A stretch of DNA of 64,000 bases from Petunia secreta (Eukaryota > Streptophyta > Magnoliopsida > Solanales > Solanaceae), in assembly GCA_029990175.1 (NCBI GenBank), contig JARKIP010000010.1, positions 43,146,001-43,210,000 on the forward strand, given 5' to 3'. The position numbers and the translations under genes were made by a program. How positions within the stretch are numbered: position 1 is the stretch's first letter; each line of letters begins with the position of its first letter. Of this stretch, positions 33,356 through 44,800 are shown piece after piece. The notes under the pieces are model-generated. The model was not told where the DNA came from. It made no database searches and worked only from the letters and a program-made list of their open reading frames with translations.

Positions 33356-33562
33356 GCTTTTGGACATAGATTTGGTTGAAACTTGAAAAAAATGAATTTT
33401 TGAAGTTGCGGTGAAAAATACTTTTTAGAATTTGAAGTTGTCTTTGGACATACATTTTATTTGGGAAAGTTGAAGTTTTGTGAGTGGAAGTTGTTTTCAC
33501 CCAAAAATTAGTCAAAATCTATAAAATGTCCCCAAATGCTATGTCAAAACGGGAGCCTGAGC
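33356..33562. mobile_element. Inverted-repeat MITE related to the one at 715
   Basis: Starts GCTAGCTTTTGGACATAG and ends CTATGTCAAAACGGGAGC, imperfect inverted ends shared with the element at 715-893. Non-coding interior of GAAGTT-rich sequence. Confidence 0.5.
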
Positions 33563-35435
33563 CTTTTCTACTTTTTTCTCCAGATAATTTTTCAATTAAA
33601 TCCAATCTTTTTCTTTTTATTTATATTTTGGTTTTGAGGATTTCTAGCAGAGCGATTAATTTGGGTTTTGGCCCGCAGACCGGCTCGATCTAGCCATATA
33701 TTTGAAAGAGCTGGGTTTAGAATTTTCAAGCCCCTAAAGACTGAGGCTTTTTAGCCCGAGCCAAGTAGGTCCGCCATCTAGTGAGACTTAATCGAGGCTG
33801 GGTTAGGCCGGCCCGGCCCGGCCCGCAAGTTTGATAATAATTTAGTTCAAAATTTTAATTATCGAAAGAAATAACAAGAAACTACAAAGTAGAGGAGAAG
33901 CCAAACACACTATATTTAAGCTTTTATATACAAATATTTTTTAAGCTGCACAACAACTCTAAAAGACACAACTCTATAATTTAAAAGTTGGAGATAATAC
34001 ATCAAAAAATCTTAGCAATAGAAACTATAGTAGACTATCGCAACCCAGCCTGCAACGATACATAAAAGAATCTTGCAAATATATTGTTGGATACTTCAAT
34101 TGTAGACTTGAAATGGTTAATATAAAATATTTGTAAACATTATGTTTTTTGACATTTTTAATTAAGATTTTATAGTAAAAAAGAACTATAGAAAAAAAAC
34201 TTTAAAATGTCGAGCCGGCCCAACCCAGCCCAGGACCCTCTTAGGGGTGGGTTGGGCTCATCATTTGGCAGCCCATTTAATTTTAGCCCCAATCCGTTCA
34301 ATTTAAAGGCTTGTGAAACTTGGGCCAGGCTAACTCAAATTGATAGCTCTAATTTCTTGTGTTCAAAAGTATGTTCAGGAAATGAGAAAGCTTTGGTTTT
34401 ACTTTTAACGGCTATTTAAGTATTGTGGATGAAGAAGATGAGGACTAAAGGTAAAATGCGGAGTCAAAATAAAGATGTTTGTCCCACAAATTTTTTTTTT
34501 GTCTTGCTTATTTGTTCCCTCAACGCGTGTTGAGTTAGGTAAAGACACCCTCGGTTCCATGTCAACACATAAGGTGGAAATAATTTTATTATGAAATGGT
34601 TTTAGGGCTAATGAGATCTTCACAAATTCAGGTGTGTAACAGCAAACTTTGGTAAAAATTTGGCTCCATAGTCTGTTTACGCTGCGCTAATTGAGAGTAA
34701 CCAGCGGTGCAAAACTATATGAAGAATAGCTAGCTCCGGAAAATATTGGCACTTTGAACATAACAAGTTCAAAGTTACAGCATAAAATACTGGGATCATT
34801 TAAACACTAATCCCACTATAAAATACTAGGACTTTGAACATGAGTCCTATTATTTTAAGCTAGGACTATATATAAAGGAACTTTGAACATGAATCCCAGT
34901 ATAAAATAATCGGACTTTGAATTGAGATTAGTCTGGATGTTTTGCCAATGCTAATAGAGTGCTAGTGCGCGCGCGAATTTTTGATTATTTCTCAGTTAAT
35001 TTTGAAACGATGGATAAAACTCAATTAGGACGTCAAAAATTGGTTACTCGTCAATTTTTCCCACAAACTTTGTACTCAGTCAACATATGAATAATTCGTT
35101 AACAATTTTTATTTACTCTTTCAATCTCTTTTACTTGTCACGTCTGTATTTTGTCGGTACCTTAAGTAAATATTAATTAGTATGATAAACATTACAAATC
35201 TGATTTTTTAGTATACTCATTGTCCATGTACCTTATTAATAAGCCTAAACTTTTTGGAGTTATAAAATAAAAAATTAAAGAAAAAATAAACTCTATAAAA
35301 TAGTAGCATTAAGTTCTTAACTATTACTATTACACAAGACATTATTTTTAACAATATAACTCAGCATTGCATGCACTTAAAAGGATTAAAAATCGACCCA
35401 ATATTATATAATTTGGTGCTTTTAATATTGATATA
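33563..35435. other. Intergenic, repeat-derived, no gene seen
   Basis: Two GGCCCGGCCC/GAGCCGGCCCAACCC-type tracts (33660-33830 and 34205-34290), inverted relative to each other, suggest the ends of another small element of about 600 bp. A degenerate short repeat with ACTTTGAACATGA recurs at 34750-34920. No coding gene. Confidence 0.4.
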
Positions 35436-35444
35436 GATAGATAG

Positions 35445-37971
35445 GATTTTTTCCTTGAAATGGTGTAAATTTGAGACTTCTTCCAATATACGGGAGTGTT
35501 AGAATTTTTTTTTTCCAAAAATGATAGAAACGCCATAGGGCATGGTATTTTTAATTTAAACTTTAACGTCAAAATGTTAACAGTCCGTTAGTTTTATTTA
35601 TGCAGAAAAGGTCATCCGGCTGTTAGTTTTTAAAAAAATTCAAAAAACTACCTAACCAGTGGCGTTTTCTTTGATAATTTCTATTTTTGAAAACTCCATA
35701 GCAAGTAGCGTTTTTCTTATAATACCCACCCAAAGTAAAACTTATACACATATCCTTTACCTTTTTTACATTCCTTTACACATTCCCAACTTTTACTGTA
35801 AAAACTCACGGCCCCCACCCTATTGTGTAAAACTCACGGTCCCCACCCCATTCCTTCTTCACTCCATTATCCCCTACCATTAAAATGGTCCCCTACCTCA
35901 TTAGTGGCCCCCTTACACAAGATATAATAATTTTTTTTTTTTAAAGGTGACGTTCATCCAGTTTGTAAAACCTATTTTTACATCTCAAATTTGTCCCCCA
36001 CCAATTAAAATTGTCCCCACCATTGTTGGTTCCCAAAATTCACAAAGGAAAAGAAATTGCATAATTGTTTAACCTTCTTAATAAGTTTTTTTGTTAATAA
36101 GTTTATTTTTGTTAGTGTTTGTTTAATTAACATTAGTTTCATCTCACTTTATGTATTTCAAGATTATTTTTTGTGACTGCCCACTTTAGAGATTGTTTAA
36201 TAATGGTAGCTTATGTTTTATTGACAATTTGGGTAGTTTATGAATAAGCTTGGCAAATTCACGTTCAAGATTCTCCTAATATTGTTAGGACGAAAAGTTG
36301 GATTGCTGAGAAATATCCTTTGCGTATATGCGCATCCATAGTGACTCAACATTATGTCTAAATTCTCTATTGTTCCACAAGCTCCACTTTTAACGACGCT
36401 CTTTAACATGTCATTGCTTTGGAACGACATTCCAGCATCAAGATTAGATGTGTTATCATCCATCCATATCCTACACTGAACACCCTCTGACTCGCGGGTA
36501 GAAGCAAACACTCACTGGCTATCCTTGAAGATCATAAAGAAATGGGTAGTACTCACTATAAAGTGGTATGTTGGGTACTTTTTTCAGCTAGATGTTAGTC
36601 ATCATCATCACCGCCACTTTCTTCACTAGAATTCGTTATCTCATCAGAACCATATTGGTCATTTGGGATATCACCTTCAGAATCATCATCCCTTGATCAG
36701 CATAATGATCAGTCTCTACTCGAACTTGTATTTCAAATACTCTACGTATCTCAGAAAATTCTAATGCCCTTCTAGATCCTGCACCATCTCTAAAACCATA
36801 ACAAGGGTTACTGTGATCGGAAAAATTCATCTCAAATTCAGTATAACCCTGGCCTTGACTGCTTGACGGTAAATCACATTGATGTGGTGTACATTGTATT
36901 AACAAGCTTGTAAAAATAGAAAATTCTGGTAACATACTCATTACTTCAAGAAATGGCTAATAACATGATGCTCATTAACTCGGTTCAGTTTTAATTTACA
37001 TTTCAAGCAAACTAAGGTCCATCATATAACACACATTGTCAGGTGTTAAAAAATCTTTCAAAGATTCGATATCAATCGTGGAAAATTCTACGTAACGAGC
37101 ACAATCCTGCACAGTTGAATATGGTCATCTCCCAGAAATAACAAGTCTTACCTCTTCAGGGTTGGTTTTCATTCTAATATGCAGGTTCCTAACCAACCAA
37201 TCATACTCAGCATCTGACGACATTTTAACAATGGCACGAGGACGATCACTGTAATCAACTGTGTTATTTTTATAAATGATTTGTCCGCCCCAGTAAAATG
37301 CGACTCTTACACGATTATCATTTGACAGTTTTACCCCTGTCACAAATATAATTATCAATAAGTATGCAACATCAAAAAAAAAAAAAAAAAAAAAAATCAA
37401 AACAACATATGACTTACTAGATTAAGTGGAATACCTAAAACTCTTCCTCAATGAATCACTAAAAAGCAGTTGAAAAAATAAACCACTAAGAAACACAATA
37501 CCATCTGCTGAATGGTGTATAAAAGGTAGATGAGTTACAAATTGTTTCGCACCCTTGTTTACATAGACTATATTTGCTGAACGCAATAATTGTGGATACA
37601 ATTTCCACTACTAAAAACGTCATCCATCATGCATTTTTTAAAAAGCTGAAAACCTGAAAAGCTTGATTATTGATTGACAGCTGAAGAGAACTCTATTCGG
37701 GGTGGATTTTTTAGAAAATAAAAGCACTTACAAATTATAAAAGAAAACGCCATTGGCTAAGTAGTTTTTTGAATTTTCACAATTTCTTAAAAACTCACAG
37801 TCGGATGGCCTTTTTTTATAAATAAAACAAATGAGACGCTAACGGTTTGACGTTAAAGTTTAAACTAGAAACGTCATGCCCTATGGTGTTTATACCATTT
37901 TTGAAAAAAATATTCTGACACATTCATATATTGGAAGAAGTCTCAAATTTACACCATTTTAAAAAAAATTC
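35445..37971. mobile_element. Mutator-like element with long inverted ends and 9 bp target duplication
   Basis: The ends (about 35445-35680 and 37741-37971) are inverted repeats of roughly 230 bp: left GAAATGGTGTAAATTTGAGA, right TCTCAAATTTACACCATTTT. Both contain ACGCCATAGGGCATG-like words (inverted on the right). GATAGATAG lies immediately outside each end (35436-35444, 37972-37980), the 9 bp duplication typical of Mutator elements. Inside are only remnants of a minus-strand transposase N-terminus. Non-autonomous deletion derivative. Confidence 0.88.
36218..37400 (-). pseudogene. N-terminal remnant of a Mutator-like transposase
   Basis: Three minus-strand pieces. 37330-37125 gives VRVAFYWGGQIIYKNNTVDY and later PEEVRLVISGR, the N-terminal domain seen in plant MULE transposases. 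36941-36636 gives an acidic, Ser-rich segment. 36511-36218 gives SFQSNDMLKSVVK followed by unrelated sequence. The FQSNDMLKSVV word resembles the start of the MULE DNA-binding domain; the rest of the domain and the whole catalytic core are missing. Poly-A at 37377-37397 lies in an intron. Confidence 0.6.
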
Positions 37972-38059
37972 GATAGATAGATTAGACAACTTAATAGGAA
38001 TGTAGGGAGTATGTCATGATGATTGATTTACCAAGTTAGGAGTATTATTTTATTCAGAG

Positions 38060-38779
38060 TAGGGGTGTTTATGAGGCGGTACGGTTCGGGTTTGAGCTTA
38101 TCGGTAACGGTATATCGGTTAACGGTATGTAATTATGTAAAACCAATACCGTACCAATAAGCTATCGGTTATCGGTTATCGGTTATCGATTCTTAACGGT
38201 TCGGTAGTTAACTGTTCGGTAACCGGTACCCGAAGTAATGCGTGAATTCTTGGTGGATGGTTGTCAATAGGTAATATTTTTTAATTAATATAAATAACCA
38301 CTAAAGTAATAGACAAACCATCCACACAAACTAAGTAAACAAGTGCAATCAACAAGTTTTAACAATATGCTAACATAACACAAAATAATGAAATAGAAAA
38401 AGAAAAGATAAGAAAGGCTGATCAATGATGCGAGAAAGCAAAATTAATTATAAAATAGGCCTGACTCATTAATTAAAGTGTATGAATATTGATATATAAC
38501 AAAAAAAAAAACAAAATTGAAGTTTAACCTATAAGTTAATGTTGTAAATTAAGAGTTTAAATGACTTAATATATTAATAATAAATAAAATAAAATAGATA
38601 AAAATTATAAAAAAAACCTTATCAGTTATGGGTATGGTAATGGTAAAGAGATATAGAAACCGTTACCGTATCGGCATTGAAAATTAATACTATTAACGAA
38701 CCAATAACCGTTGAACGGATACTGTTATGTGTATCGGATTCGGCTATCAGTAAGCTGCCGGTCCGGTTTTGCACGCCTC
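38060..38779. mobile_element. hAT-type MITE abutting the methyltransferase promoter
   Basis: Begins TAGGGGTG and ends CACGCCTCT with an imperfect 8 bp flank (ATTCAGAG on the left, ATCCGAG on the right). The ends carry inverted CGGTACGGTTCGG and CCGGTCCGG words, and TATCGGTTATCGG repeats fill the left part. Non-coding. Its right end is about 95 bp from the start codon at 38874. Confidence 0.6.
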
Positions 38780-38807
38780 TGATCCGAGTACCAAATAGTC
38801 AGTGAAC

Positions 38808-38817
38808 TATTTAAGGC
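38808..38817 (+). promoter_or_regulatory. Possible TATA box of the methyltransferase gene
   Basis: CTATTTAAGG lies about 60 bp before the start codon and about 30 bp right of the MITE. Judged by sequence and position only. Confidence 0.35.
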
Positions 38818-38873
38818 AATTTGTTATCTATAATTAGCAAGAGTTGGGTTCATTTTGTGTTCTACAGAAAACA

Positions 38874-41800
38874 ATGATGCAAACATCCTCTTCCTTCTTC
38901 TCAGACCATAAACATACACATACAATTATGCCTCAATTGGTTTCAGGTCGGTTACTCCATTTTCCTAAGCTCTCTGCAGCTTCTTCTCATGAATCCCATT
39001 CCACTAAACAAGTCAAATTTTCAAAGAAAATCAGCCGAAACACTTCAACTTCTGTTGGCCGTGCAGGTAAAAGAAAAATATTTGCATTCGTTAGCTAAAT
39101 TTACATGTTTTTAAGACTAGGATTTATCTTATTATGCAGTTTCAGTTTTTACACTACAGGCTATTTACTACTCATATATCCCATTTTAAGTGTCGTTTAA
39201 GGTTTTAGCACGCACATCAAGAAAACATTAAGTACAAAGAGTAATTTACTAAAGTCACCTTATTTATGTCTTGTCTATTGCTAATGTTTGGAAGTGGTAT
39301 TACTAATCACTTTTGACCTCTTTAAAACGAAAAAATGAAAACAATTAAAGTCTGTCTTGGTTTCCTAATAGACATTAATTTGGAACATTTTATTGAGCTT
39401 AAAATGGGACGGAGCAATAGTTTGCTATGTTGCTAAATTAGCCTTAATAGAGACATTTACCTAGCTTGACCTGATTTTCTCACTGTCAGTGTATGTAATG
39501 TAAATCCTTAAGACTAACTTCAGATTCTGCCTTTTTTTTATACTTGCAAAATTTGGTGTCAAGATTCTGGCAGTCATTTAAGGAAAACACAGAAGCTGAA
39601 TGTGGAAGTTTCTCCTCATAGAGCTGGTAAGCCACTGCAATTTCAACCTTTTAATGTGTTTCTCGGAATATAAAGGATTGTTTTTTCTGCATTTAAGTGA
39701 CAGTTTTTACAGAAATTTGTTTATTTGTTATTTTGTTTGGTGTTATATGCATCGATGTCTTCATCTCAATTGTGTATTGTACAGTGTCTGCGGTGAGGTT
39801 GATGCGTATAGAGCTGGGTGGTGCATTTGCTGATCTTCTGAACGAGCAAGGGAAAGGTTCAGGGGATAATGAAATGGGATATGTTGAAAGAACCCTTGGG
39901 TTTCGTACTCGTAAATTAGACGACAGAGATTTAAGACTGGTTTTTTTCCGTTTCACTACCATGTCATTGATTGTCACATTTTGTTCATCACAATCTCTAA
40001 TCGTTTGTCCTCATAGATTTCTTGAAATGTTTATGTCATAGGTCACCGAGGTTGTTGGAGGTACCATTCGTTGGAGAAGATATCTTGATCACTTGATTCT
40101 TTCATTATGCCATGATGAGAGTACATTCAGAAGCATGGAACCTCTTCTGCTACAGGTACTTTTGCTACTCTTTTTGGGTTCTTTTCTTTCAGAGCATCCA
40201 GTGGAATATATTTTATTGCCATGGACTAGTTATTGGACAGCCTCTTAGAGAGCGTCTATTGTTAAATCAAAAAAGAAAGGATCATTCAGGAGTTTCCCTT
40301 TCGAACAAAGTTATCGATAGATGGTTTAAGTATTAGATAATCCTCTAAATAGCACGTGAAAATAATTACTAAAAGTAAAAAAGAGGAGAGAAGAAAATGT
40401 TACACCGGCAAACATGCCATTTTCAGAAATTTGGTAACTGTGCCAACCATCTAGAACCAAAATCAACGTCAGCGAGTGACACTGCCAGAATAGAATCTTC
40501 GATTTACTATGTCTTCTTACTCTTAACAATGGCTTGTATACATGTCGGCTGATGAGGTTCTGTCAAGCGTATTGTTTTGCAACTTTCACAATGAACTGCG
40601 AGAACTAGAATGTCATTGTGCAGGGACAATTTATTTTCTGTACATTGGTAGGTCATAGTCAACATGGTTATCACTCCAAATTTCCAATAGAGTACACATT
40701 ACTGGTGCATTTAAGACTAAAATAACATCTGAGGCAAATCCACTGTGAGGTTTGTAAGTTGAAAGCTAAAGAAATCACTTTTCGGAGGCTGCAATGCTAC
40801 TGCAATTTGGTTGTAGCCTGTAGGGCATCCTACTGATTGGTGTTGAGTTTGAACATTCTTTGAGTTACTTAAACACTTCATCTACATGGACCTTGACATG
40901 CCTTGCAGAGCTTGAAATTGATAGGAACACTTGAGATGAATGTGATGGAACCGGAGAATTTCCTCTTTTCTTCCATTCTGCATTTGATGACTTTCTAAGT
41001 GATTTATAACCCCTCTTAACTGATCTTTTCTTTGTTAACTGTTATTAGATTCTTCGTATTGGTTTCTATGAGATCACCAAGTTAGACATGCCACCATATG
41101 CTGTTGTAGATGAGGTACATTCAGCTCATTATTTTGGCTACAGTTGCTGTTCCCTTTTGACTTAGTTGTTCTAATGAAGCTGATTTGAAGTTCGTCAAGA
41201 AAGATGCGAGTTTATGTTCTGGTGAACCTAAACATGAAGCTGATGATATAACTAATTAACACATTTGAGCTTGCAATGGAGCCTTTGCTTTCTGCCTTTT
41301 TGAAGAAAGTGACGGAAAAGGAAAAGAAAAAACTACGATGCTTGATGACAAGTGAGGTTGTAACAGTGGCACCACAATCACTCCAATTCCAAACAAGAGG
41401 TTGGGGGTTCGAGTCACTAAAGGAGCAAATGGGGAAAAGACTATTGTTGACCCTTGGGCTGGGGGTGGTGGGGGCTTGTGGGCGATGGGGGTCTACTATG
41501 AAAAAAAGATGCTTGTTATTTGGTAGTCTTGCCGACGTTTCCGTAATCCATGCTAGGCACAAACTATTATGCAAATTAGACATGCATTATTCTATTTAAA
41601 TTGAACATATGGTGCTAGACTGGAAAATATTTCACGAGTAATATTCACATTTCATTAGCATCCACTTGAACAGCCTTCATATAAAGCATCAGATGGCCAC
41701 CTTGTACCTCTTTGAAATTAACATTCTCTCTTTGTTGTTTCATTTTGATAAGTGAGACGAACATTTTTATGCAAAGTTTTTAAATATACTTCATTTTCTT

Positions 41801-44800
41801 TAAATTAACTGCAGAATGTAAGGCTTGCAAAGGTTGCTCTTAGACCTGGTGCAGGTAACTTGGTTAATGGGATCCTCAGGAAACTAATCGTCCTTAAGGT
41901 ATGTCATTTTTTCTTCCATAGGCACATAGGATCTAACGGATAAGGTCTATACTGGTTCCCTGATCTTTTCATGTCTCCAGGAGAGTGATTCCCTTCCTGC
42001 AGTGAAAGTCGATGGTGATGATCGTCAGCAAGCACGTGGTCTTGCCACTCTTTACTCTCATCCAGTTGTACGTTCAAACTGTTTCTTGTTTAATCTTTAT
42101 CTTTGAGAATCCAAGTCTGATATAATGGAACTGTCCCGTATATCCATGATTGTGTCAAACCAATTTTCTAGCTTCATGTTTTGGAAATTTAAATGATTCA
42201 ATGCTGTTTTTTCTGTATCAATACTCCGAGATTCTGTCATTCATTTATGTTGGAGATAAAATGATGCTTGGGTTAACTCCTGTTGATTTAAGGCGTTAAG
42301 TTCTAGCTAATTTGTGTAAGAATTTGTCAAAGTGTCCCTCCTTTTGTTGCAGGTTGGAAATTTTTCACGATAATTCCATTGTATGGTCCTCTAAGTCACA
42401 ATTCTTTTTCCACTATGCTGCAAAACATCAGGATTTTAGTAAAACATAAGAAAACAGTACAAAAAGTTTTATGATTTTCTTTTCACATCTCTTAATCTTT
42501 CTTCTATATATTCCTCTACCATGTCTTGTAGTGGATGGTAAGAAGATGGACAAAGTATTTTGGACAAGACGAAGCTATTAAGCTTATGATATGGAATAAC
42601 AGCTCCCCCAGTTTCAGTCTAAGGTATATATTGAAGCTTTCCTTCATTTTTACCTTTTATCTGGATGATAGTGACAGTTTTATGTTCATATCATTTTAAC
42701 AAAACTAGGGCAAATACTGGGAAAGGTTTGAGAAGGATGGACCTTGTCACAAGGCTTAATATGTTGAAGGTAATAGTTAGCTGCATGATGTCCTTACAAC
42801 AACAAAATCTAATCTTAGGATCACTTCTAGATTCACCGTCCCTCTATCTTTCATAATGTACCTTATTCAGAACTCTTAAGAGTTTCAATGTCTAGTTGAC
42901 CAAAAGGCAATTGGATATCATCCATCAGTAGATAAGAATTTTAGGATTCTGAATAGAAGTCCATCATAAGGGAGTCTTCTTCTGCTTTTTATACAACATC
43001 AGATGAGTGACTGAAGCACTATTGGAGACCACCATATCATTTTCTCTGAATTATTCTGCAATATTCTGCATTTGTTTCGTGTATTATCGCGGCTCCTTAG
43101 ATGTTCTTTCTTGAACTTCAGGTTCCACACGAGCCTTCTCCATACTTGGATGATTTTATTCGTTTAAAAACTGGAATGCAGGTATGACTTCAACAAGGTT
43201 GTTAAGAGAATCAAACAGCGTTTACTCTATGGCCAACTTTAAGACTTTGATGTAAATTTTTCTATATTGATAGGTCACTTCGTTAATGATCGAGATTTAG
43301 TTACTTATCAAGAAAGAAACCAGAATGCATGTCTCTTTACCTTTTAGTTCTTAAAATTACTGCAGAGACTTGATTAAAGGTAGTGCCAACTGTAGTGTAG
43401 AGAAGGACCCTTCACCTCCAACTGAGGTTGGGGGTTTGAGTCATCAAAGGAGCGAATTCGGAAAAGGGATCCATGGACATCAAAGGAGCGAATTCGGAAA
43501 ACGGATCCATGGACTCCTGTGTAAAGGGGTATGAGTGGTGGGGTTCTCCATATCAATTAAATAGAAGGCAGTGTCAATTTCTTTTGCTATGGTTCTTGTT
43601 CTGGTTCTGGAGAGTACCCTTAAGACACAGAGAGACAAAGTCACCTGCTTAACATAGAATTTTAGTTGACACCAAATAACGTCTATTGAAAGATTTGCCT
43701 TATCAGGAAAAAATGTCTGTTGGAACTTGGAAGAGTTCTCATTTATTTCTACACCATTTAATGTTTGCTAGCTATTTGATTTTTAGATACATATGTGCAC
43801 TTGATGTACTTTATGCTCAGTTGACTTTTTAAATTCTCTTCTTTCAGAATGTTATACAGGCTGGGTTGCTAAAAGAAGGTTTCTGTGCAGTCCAGGATGA
43901 AAGTGCCGGTAATCTTCTCATAGAACTCAAATTGTGGAGTAGTGAACTTCTGGAGAATGTGTAGTTGAGTATGTTACAAGAGATTCCTTCTTCATTTTCA
44001 GTTATCCCGTGCCTTTGTCCACAACAATTCCCTTTGGCTGGACAGGGGGTTTACTTTCAGTTTGAGAAAGCTAAAAAAGTATGCTCCCATGTCACGGGTT
44101 AGAACCATTTTAAGTGGAGAAGGGCAGAGCTTATGATGTGTGGATTAGGTACATGCCTCGGGTTAGAATCCTAATGCTGGCTAAACCAGCAAATAACCAG
44201 CAAAACATGGTATTTTAAGTGGAAAAGGGTAGATGGTCGGGCCCATTATCTACTGAGTTTCGAACCGTGCATGTTGGGCTTTAGCGATTTCTCGGTTATC
44301 AAAAGAAAAGAAAGAAAGCTTTGACGTTCTCATATGCTCTTCTAATCAGCAAGATTAAGAGAAGGTCTCAGCTTTTCTTGGACAACCTCGAACATTCACA
44401 TCTATGTTCCAAGGATCATAATCTAGAAATTGAGCTATTACTTATGGAAGTTCATACATCAATTGACGGTATATATCATCTGAAGAAAAAGAAAATTCCA
44501 TCTTTACTTTCTATTTGTTTGTAATTTTGTACGATGATTGGCTTAATTTGATCCGCACCGTCTGGCAGGGCGTCTCTTCTTCACTTTAGTAGTTTCATAT
44601 TGTGGCAACTAGTGTCCATTTAGTGGAAACAATTGTCATGTATGCCAAGTTATAAAGGATATTTGTTGGTCATTGACTTATATCGTAAAGTCCAAAATTG
44701 GTGGCCTTATTGGGATAATGCATTATTAATAATCACGCTTGAAATCTGTACAAATATCATAAAGGTGAAAAATGATGTGAGTTTGTTCCCCTAATAGCCG

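Noticed and set aside
41276..41599. 107-codon frame in the methyltransferase intron
   Set aside because: Runs through the intronic SINE copy; not part of the spliced reading frame.
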